NCBI RefSeq assembly: GCF_001931685.1
Contig: NZ_MOOY01000006.1
Location: 369,525 to 433,524, forward strand
DNA from: Pararhizobium arenae
GTDB lineage: Bacteria > Pseudomonadota > Alphaproteobacteria > Rhizobiales > Rhizobiaceae
DNA length: 64,000 nt
Direction of reading: 5' to 3'
The position numbers and the translations under genes are program-made. Position 1 is the first letter of the stretch. The number at the start of each line of letters is the position of its first letter. This document shows, piece after piece, positions 58,650 to 64,000 of this stretch. Under the pieces are notes generated by a model. The model was not told where the DNA came from. It did not search any database and saw only the letters and a list, made by a program, of their open reading frames with translations.

Positions 58650-59177
58650 ATGGCGATTCTCTCTATCCACAACGATAATCCGCTGATCGACGGACGGCAG
58701 TCGCAAAGAGCCTTGATGGTGCGGCGCGGTGTGCAGCGCTACCTCTATGACATGCGCCATGCCGTGCTGCCGGAACTGACGCTGGCAAGCGGCCGTCGTG
58801 CTGATCTGATCACCATTTCTCCCAAAGGCGAGATTTGGATCATTGAGATCAAGACATCGATCGAGGACTTTAGGGTCGATCGCAAATGGCCGGATTATCG
58901 CCTGCATTCTGACCGGCTTTTCTTCGCGACTCACGGCGGGGTCCCGCTGGACATCTTTCCGGAGGAATGCGGCCTTTTCGTTTCAGATGGTTATGGCGCA
59001 GAACTGATCCGCGAAGCGCCGGAGCATCGTCTTTCCGCGGCAACACGCAAGAGCGTGACAAACAATTTTGCCCGCGTTTCCGCGCAACGCCTGATGCTTG
59101 CCGAATGGTCGACGGATAGAAGCGACGATCCTGCGATGCAGGACATTCTGTCCGGTACGCGCGACACCTTCAAATAG
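58650..59177 (+). CDS. mmcB: MmcB-family DNA repair nuclease
   Basis: A 175-residue PD-(D/E)xK-like protein of the MmcB family, linked to mitomycin C resistance in Caulobacter. The nuclease core is RRADLITISPKGEIWIIEIKTS (catalytic Asp, Glu and Lys). The ATG at 58650 is used because the longer frame to 58614 adds no family sequence. In Caulobacter, mmcB is SOS-controlled; I found no LexA box (GTTCN7GTTC) in the 180 bases upstream, so regulation here is open. The gene ends 6 bases from the convergent actR. Confidence 0.86.
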   Translation: MAILSIHNDNPLIDGRQSQRALMVRRGVQRYLYDMRHAVLPELTLASGRRADLITISPKGEIWIIEIKTSIEDFRVDRKWPDYRLHSDRLFFATHGGVPLDIFPEECGLFVSDGYGAELIREAPEHRLSAATRKSVTNNFARVSAQRLMLAEWSTDRSDDPAMQDILSGTRDTFK

Positions 59178-59183
59178 GCAGCA

Positions 59184-59765
59184 CTATTTCGGTGCGCGCT
59201 TGGCGAGGATGCGTTGCAGCGTGCGGCGATGCATATTGAGCCGGCGCGCGGTCTCGGAGACGTTGCGCTCGCACATTTCATAAACCCGCTGGATGTGCTC
59301 CCAGCGAACCCGGTCCGCCGACATCGGATTTTCCGGCAGTTCTGCCCGTTCGCCGCTCTTTTGCACCAGTGCCGCAAAGATCTCGTCCGCATCGGCGGGC
59401 TTGGCGAGATAGTCGATCGCACCGAGCTTTACCGCATTCACGGCGGTTGCGATGTTGCCGTAGCCGGTCAGCATGATAATCCGGGTGTCGTCGCGGCGGG
59501 CGCGGATGGCCTCGATCACGTCCAGTCCGCTGCCGTCGCCAAGCCGCAGATCGACGACGGCATGTTTCGGCGGCTTGGTCTTGGCCCGGGCTATACCTTC
59601 CGCAACGGATTCCGCGATTTCGACCACAAAACCACGCGCTTCCATGGCGCGCGCCAGACGACGCAGGAAGGGACCATCGTCATCTACAATCAGCAAGGAA
59701 GGATCGGGGCCGATCGACGCGCTGTCGGCGCTGTCAACTGCGGGCTCTGTGGTCTTGTCCGTCAT
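59184..59765 (-). CDS. actR: redox response regulator ActR (RegA/PrrA)
   Basis: A 193-residue regulator. The receiver has LLIVDDDGPFLRRLARA and phospho-accepting Asp72 in VVDLRLGDGSG; the Fis-type HTH at the end is ERNVSETARRLNMHRRTLQRILAKRA. It is partner to ActS and controls redox, acid and carbon metabolism genes in rhizobia. It lies 74 bases downstream of actS on the same strand. Confidence 0.95.
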   Translation of the reverse strand: MTDKTTEPAVDSADSASIGPDPSLLIVDDDGPFLRRLARAMEARGFVVEIAESVAEGIARAKTKPPKHAVVDLRLGDGSGLDVIEAIRARRDDTRIIMLTGYGNIATAVNAVKLGAIDYLAKPADADEIFAALVQKSGERAELPENPMSADRVRWEHIQRVYEMCERNVSETARRLNMHRRTLQRILAKRAPK

Positions 59766-59839
59766 CTTCGCTGTTTCCTCGGCGAATTCCTATCGTTCAT
59801 ATAGGCGGCTTTATCCCCGCTTCAAAGTCGAGGGTAAAG

Positions 59840-61144
59840 TCAATTTGGCGTTCTGGTATCCATCAAATGACGCGGCCATTCGACACGCACCCGCGCGCCC
59901 GGTTTTTCAGGGCCGCCGTTCTCGAAGAAAAGTCTGGCGCCCGACCGCTCAAGCAATGTCTTGGCAATGAACAGGCCAAGTCCCAGGCCGCCCGCACTGT
60001 CGGCTTTCTGGCGCTGCGTCACATAGGGCTCGCCGATTCTACTGAGAACATCCGGCGCATATCCGGTGCCATCATCCTCGATCGTGACGCTGACTTTGTC
60101 GCTGGTATGCTCAACCGTGACGGTGACTTCCTTCTTGGCATAATCCACCGCATTTTCGAGCAAGTTCCCGAGGCCGTAAAGAATGCCGGCATTGCGGTGT
60201 CCGACAGGCTCGTCGGCACGGTCGCCGATCTCGACGAGCTTGAGCCCGATGCCGAACTCCCGATGGGGTGCCATGACCTCCTCGATCAGCGAGGAAAGCG
60301 GCAGACGGCTCATATGCGCCTCGTCCTCGGAGGACAGCGTGGTCAGACGCCGCAGGATATCGCGGCAGCGTTCGCTCTGGCTGCGCAGCAGATGCACGTC
60401 TTCGCCGAATCGCGAATCATTTCCGAGTTCGCGCTCCATCTCCTTGGCAACGACGGTGATGGTTGCGAGCGGTGTGCCGAGTTCGTGTGCCGCTGCCGCT
60501 GCCAGCCCATCCAGTTGCGAAAGATGTTTCTCGCGCTGGAGCACAAGTTCGGTCGCGGCGAGCGCTTCGGAAAGCTGGCTCGCCTCAAGCGAAACGCGGT
60601 AGATGTAGAAAGCAGCAAAAGCCGTCGTTGATACGATTGCAAACCATACGCCGGCCGTCAGCAGGGATGGAACCGTCAACAGGATTCCGGGATACCAGGG
60701 CAGCGGAAAGGGCGTGAATGCAAGTGCGGTGATGCAAAGCACCGCCATGCAAGCCAGTGCAATGCTCTGGCGTTTCGGTTGCGAAGCCGAGGAGATGATA
60801 ACGGGCACGCAGACAAGCGGCGCAAACGGATTTGCCAGCCCGCCCGTGATGAAGAGCAGTGCCGTCAGCTGCGCAAGGTCAAGTCCGAGAAGCGCGAAAG
60901 CGGAGAGGGGCTCCAGCCGGTGCGCCGCCGGGTAACGCACGGTCAGATAGGCATTGACCCAGGCCAGAAACGCGATCAACCCGCAGCTGGCGGCAAGCGG
61001 CAGCGGAAATTTCAGCCAGAAGGCAACGATTACTACCGCGATGGACTGGCCGCCGACAGCCAGCCAGCGCAGGCGAACGATCGTCTGTAGCCGGAGCGTG
61101 CGGATTGTCATTGCTTCATGGGCGTTGAAGGCGGGCACTGCCAT
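59840..61144 (-). CDS. actS: redox sensor histidine kinase ActS (RegB/PrrB)
   Basis: A 434-residue kinase with about six N-terminal membrane helices (residues 30-190). The ubiquinone-binding loop GGLANPF (101-107) and the redox-active cysteine Cys260 in SERCRDILRRL, equivalent to the RegB cysteine that forms an inhibitory disulfide, are both present. The H-box is AAAAHELGTPLATI with His220. It lies 15 bases after hrpB, so it may be transcribed from the hrpB side as well as from its own promoter. Confidence 0.95.
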   Translation of the reverse strand: MAVPAFNAHEAMTIRTLRLQTIVRLRWLAVGGQSIAVVIVAFWLKFPLPLAASCGLIAFLAWVNAYLTVRYPAAHRLEPLSAFALLGLDLAQLTALLFITGGLANPFAPLVCVPVIISSASQPKRQSIALACMAVLCITALAFTPFPLPWYPGILLTVPSLLTAGVWFAIVSTTAFAAFYIYRVSLEASQLSEALAATELVLQREKHLSQLDGLAAAAAHELGTPLATITVVAKEMERELGNDSRFGEDVHLLRSQSERCRDILRRLTTLSSEDEAHMSRLPLSSLIEEVMAPHREFGIGLKLVEIGDRADEPVGHRNAGILYGLGNLLENAVDYAKKEVTVTVEHTSDKVSVTIEDDGTGYAPDVLSRIGEPYVTQRQKADSAGGLGLGLFIAKTLLERSGARLFFENGGPEKPGARVRVEWPRHLMDTRTPN

Positions 61145-61159
61145 GGAAAAGTCCTTGCT

Positions 61160-63631
61160 TCATGTGCCGCGCGGTTTGGCGCGGGTTGTCGGGACGGCAT
61201 TTGCGGGGTCCTCAGGCCATGGGTGCTTGGGGTAGCGCCCACGCATGTCCGAGCGCACATCCTTCCATGAACCGGCCCAGAAACCCGGCAGGTCGCGTGT
61301 CGTCTGGATCGGCTTGTGCCCTGGCGATACCAACTCGAGAACCAGCGGCAAGCGTCCGCCGCCGATCGCGGGATGGACCTTCAATCCGAAGAGTTCCTGT
61401 ACCCTTATCGAAAGAAGGGGCGCTTCACCATCGTAATGGATCGGATGGCGCTGACCCGTCGGTGCCTCGAAATGGGTTGGCGCGAGTTTTGTAAGGTCTC
61501 GGCTGACCGCGTGCGGGATGAGCGACATGAGCCCCTCCGACAACGAACCTGGCGTAATATCGTCAAGGCCGCGGGCTTCTGCCTGAAATGGGATGAACCA
61601 GGTCTCCAGCGTCTGCAAAAGCCCTTCGTCCGATGTATCCGGCCACGGGTCGCCAATCGTCCTGTTGAGAAAACCGATCCGATCGCGCAGTTGCATCACT
61701 TCTTTGGAAAAGGGCAGGGCAGCGAGACCAACCTGATTCAGCCCCTCCGCGAGCGCGCGGGCTACCTCTGCCCCCTTTGGTCTTGATATCGGCGCCTCTT
61801 CGAAAATGATGGCGCCGAGCCGCGTCACGCGTCGCGCCCGAACCTGACGGCTTTGCCGATCGAAAAAGGTCTGGTCTTCCTGAACAATGGCACCCGGCAT
61901 TTGCGCCTCAACATCGGTTCGGCTGATTTCAGCAGCCGCAAGAATGCGCTGGGCACCCGCCCGTCCGGTAAGGTCGGCAATGACGAGCATGGAAGCGCCT
62001 GCCAGCCGCTCCGTCTCGGGCAATTCGGCGCCCCGGCCATTGGCCATGACAAAACGCCCGCGTCCGCCGCGCTGCAGCGCGATCCTGTCGGGAAAGGCGT
62101 GCATCAGCAAAGCACCGGACTGAACAGACGCTTGGCTTGCTCCGCTCGCGCCAAGGTCCTTCGCCATCCTCCCCGCGAGTCTGCGGGCCGCATCGGAGCG
62201 TTCACCGCGTTCGCTGCGAAAACGACGCAGACGATCTTCCAGATTAAGACTGGTGCCGCCCAGCCCTTGTTCCGTCAGCAGCACCGCCAGCAGGCAGGCT
62301 TCCTCCGCCAAGCCTTCGGTTGCCGCTCGAACAGCCATGGCTGCAAGACGCGGCGGCAAGGCGAGATCACGGATGCGCCGGCCCGCCGGCGTCAGCTTGC
62401 CGGCCTCATCGAGCGCGCCGAGCGAAAAGAGAAGCGCCCTTGCTTCCTGCCATGCGGCAGCGGGCGGTTGGTCCAGAAAGGCCAACGCAGAGGGATCGCC
62501 AACACCCCAATAGGCGAGGTCGAGCACAAGGCCTGAAAGGTCGCTCGACAGAATTTGCGGCGGCGTGAAGGCAGGCAGTGCCGCCGTCTGCCCCTGATGC
62601 CAGAGGCGGATGGCGATACCGGGCTGGGTGCGGCCCGCGCGTCCGGCGCGCTGCTCTGCCGAAGCGCGCGAAACCCGCACCGTCTCCAGTCGGGTAATGC
62701 CAGTCGATGCTTCGAGCGCCGGCAAGCGCTGCAGGCCGCTATCGATGACAATCCGCACGCCGTCTATGGTAATGGAGGTTTCAGCGATGGAGGTCGCAAG
62801 GACGACCTTGCGGGTGCCGGATGGCGCCGGTCGAATGGCAGCATCCTGCTCTTTCTGGGTCAGGGTGCCATAAAGGGGCGTGACGATCGTATCCGCAGGC
62901 AGCCGACCGTCCAGCCGTTCGACCGTCCGGCGGATCTCTGCCTGTCCGGGAAGGAAGGCAAGAATCGATCCTTCCTCGTTTCGCAGCACATTGAGGACGG
63001 TGCGCGTCATCGAATCCTCAATCCGTTCGCCGCTCGGTCTGTCCTGATAGCGAACGTCAACGGGAAAGGCGCGCCCTTCGCTTTCAATCACCGGGGGGCT
63101 GTCTAGCAAGCGAGCCACGCGCTCGACATCAAGTGTTGCCGACATCACGACGATGCGCAGATCCGGCCGCAGGGCTTGCTGCACATCGCGCGCCAGAGCC
63201 AGCCCCGTGTCGGCATCAAGCGAGCGCTCGTGGAATTCGTCGAACAGCACGGCCGATACGCCCGACAGTTCCGGATCATCCAGCAGCATGCGCGCAAAGA
63301 CGCCTTCGGTCACGACTTCGATGCGCGTGCGTGTTGATATCCTGCTATCGAGGCGCATGCGGTAGCCAACCGTTTCACCAAGGGGCTCGCCGATCAGGCT
63401 TGCCATGCGCGCCGCTGCAGCCCGTGCAGCAAGTCGCCGAGGTTCAAGAAGGATGATGCGTCCATCGCCTCGCCAGCTCTCGCCAAGGAGATAGAGCGGA
63501 ACGAGTGTCGTCTTCCCGGCGCCCGGAGGTGCCGCCAGCACTGCGCAGGACGATGATGCCAATGCTGCACCAAGCGATGGCAAGACTGCCTTGATGGGAA
63601 GCTCCGGCAGGAGCGCAAATCTGTCGTTCAT
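61160..63631 (-). CDS. hrpB: ATP-dependent DEAH-box helicase HrpB
   Basis: An 823-residue DEAH-like superfamily 2 RNA helicase. Walker A is APPGAGKTTLVPLYLL, Walker B is LFDEFHERSLDADTG, followed by MSATLD and the RAGRAGRTQPG motif. The HrpB-specific C-terminal domain is complete. Function in the cell is not well established; E. coli HrpB is dispensable. It begins the minus-strand hrpB-actS-actR run with 15 bases before actS. Confidence 0.94.
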   Translation of the reverse strand: MNDRFALLPELPIKAVLPSLGAALASSSCAVLAAPPGAGKTTLVPLYLLGESWRGDGRIILLEPRRLAARAAAARMASLIGEPLGETVGYRMRLDSRISTRTRIEVVTEGVFARMLLDDPELSGVSAVLFDEFHERSLDADTGLALARDVQQALRPDLRIVVMSATLDVERVARLLDSPPVIESEGRAFPVDVRYQDRPSGERIEDSMTRTVLNVLRNEEGSILAFLPGQAEIRRTVERLDGRLPADTIVTPLYGTLTQKEQDAAIRPAPSGTRKVVLATSIAETSITIDGVRIVIDSGLQRLPALEASTGITRLETVRVSRASAEQRAGRAGRTQPGIAIRLWHQGQTAALPAFTPPQILSSDLSGLVLDLAYWGVGDPSALAFLDQPPAAAWQEARALLFSLGALDEAGKLTPAGRRIRDLALPPRLAAMAVRAATEGLAEEACLLAVLLTEQGLGGTSLNLEDRLRRFRSERGERSDAARRLAGRMAKDLGASGASQASVQSGALLMHAFPDRIALQRGGRGRFVMANGRGAELPETERLAGASMLVIADLTGRAGAQRILAAAEISRTDVEAQMPGAIVQEDQTFFDRQSRQVRARRVTRLGAIIFEEAPISRPKGAEVARALAEGLNQVGLAALPFSKEVMQLRDRIGFLNRTIGDPWPDTSDEGLLQTLETWFIPFQAEARGLDDITPGSLSEGLMSLIPHAVSRDLTKLAPTHFEAPTGQRHPIHYDGEAPLLSIRVQELFGLKVHPAIGGGRLPLVLELVSPGHKPIQTTRDLPGFWAGSWKDVRSDMRGRYPKHPWPEDPANAVPTTRAKPRGT

Positions 63632-64000
63632 TCAAATGCTCTTTGACCGCTGTATGAAGGGGCGGTTCTAACGCTCCAGAATGCGGATTAAATGCGCCTG
63701 GTGCGCGTGGTGCTTATTATAGGGCGGAGACCTTGAGTTTCTGTCCATGGGATAGCAGGCGAACAGTTCAAAGGAAAAGCCCCAAGCATGGATCGCAGAC
63801 GGTTGGCGCGTTTCTGTAGGGGATGCGGATTTGAAGCGATAAAGGTCTGCTTACGGGTCGTTTTGTCCGCGTTCGCGTTTTTGACCATTTGGACAAATTC
63901 GAGTGTCTTGGTTTGTGTGTTGTTTGGCTGGCTTTGTGTGTGATTTGAGTGTTTGGGTGGTTTGTTTTTGAAATTAGTGTTTGATTTCATGTGGTTGTTA
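63632..64000. other. intergenic tail with C-poor, GT-rich strand
   Basis: No credible gene. The frame running antisense at 63688-63990 is a composition artefact. In the last 100 bases (63901-64000) I count only 4 C on the plus strand, with repeated TGTGT and TTTG runs. A TTGACC (63881-63886) followed after 17 bases by TGTCTT is a weak plus-strand promoter candidate. The window ends before any downstream gene; an rRNA-operon leader is one possible explanation. Confidence 0.4.

Noticed and set aside
63688..63990. 100-codon minus-strand frame rich in Asn, Thr, Lys and Gln
   Set aside because: It is the antisense of the GT-rich tail; its odd composition follows from the base skew, and it has no RBS or recognisable domain.

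Overview
The window is a compact, gene-dense, GC-rich stretch of alphaproteobacterial chromosome, most likely from the Rhizobiaceae (Rhizobium/Agrobacterium group). The diagnostic content is chvG/chvI beside pckA and a short hprK, a TsaE-kinase fusion, ActS/ActR, an alphaproteobacterial-type addAB pair, the hisB-DUF2628-hisHAFE-coaA run, and hslV-GNAT-hslU. I see no rRNA or tRNA gene, insertion sequence, phage gene or CRISPR array. Most genes are housekeeping genes with short spacers or ATGA overlaps.

Layout. 1-2.3 kb: gyrB, cut at its 5' end by the window edge. 2.3-4.8 kb: a nitroreductase and a GabD-type aldehyde dehydrogenase. 4.8-13.3 kb: an accessory-looking carbohydrate locus with an HpcH/HpaI aldolase, a GntR regulator with two winged helices, an aldo/keto reductase, a FucU/RbsD mutarotase, a complete ribose-type ABC importer and a zinc alcohol dehydrogenase. 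13.5-15.5 kb: intracellular PHB depolymerase and a DUF2852 protein. 15.5-21.5 kb: a metallopeptidase, then trpF-trpB-trpA-accD-folC. 21.5-33.5 kb, minus strand: an orphan PAS sensor kinase, TsaE/AmgK-like fusion, MurU-like nucleotidyltransferase, addB, addA and trxA. 33.8-39.3 kb, minus strand: chvI-chvG-hprK, manX-ptsH and ahcY. 39.6-43 kb: pckA, arfB, a secreted hypothetical and alkB. 43-47.6 kb, minus strand: the his run ending in coaA. 47.8-50.1 kb: hslV-GNAT-hslU. 50.3-57.7 kb: DUF1402, cytochrome P450, a secreted hypothetical, a hydantoinase-like protein and malate synthase G. 57.8-63.6 kb: L,D-transpeptidase, mmcB, and hrpB-actS-actR. The last ~120 bases are strikingly poor in C on the plus strand and hold no credible gene; they may be the start of an rRNA-operon leader.

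How the parts work together. The 4.8-13.3 kb locus looks like one catabolic unit: import a sugar, equilibrate its anomers, oxidise it, oxidise a downstream hydroxyl, and cleave the product to pyruvate plus an aldehyde. No lactonase or dehydratase is present, so the pathway is incomplete here. ChvG-ChvI, HPr/EIIA/HprK and PckA put envelope and acid sensing, nitrogen-type phosphotransfer signalling and gluconeogenesis side by side. The AmgK-like kinase and MurU-like enzyme suggest peptidoglycan sugar recycling.

The strongest regulatory observations are a 10+10 bp palindrome on the ahcY promoter, two CG-centred AT-rich sites 30 bp apart upstream of pckA, three perfect stem-loops ahead of the sugar-binding protein gene, and a shared ACAATTGT palindrome on the -35 elements of gabD and phaZ. 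I found no clearly new multi-gene defence or mobile system. The best candidates for something undescribed are the sugar locus and the DUF1402 protein, whose motifs resemble a lytic transglycosylase. All promoter, operator and terminator calls were made by eye.
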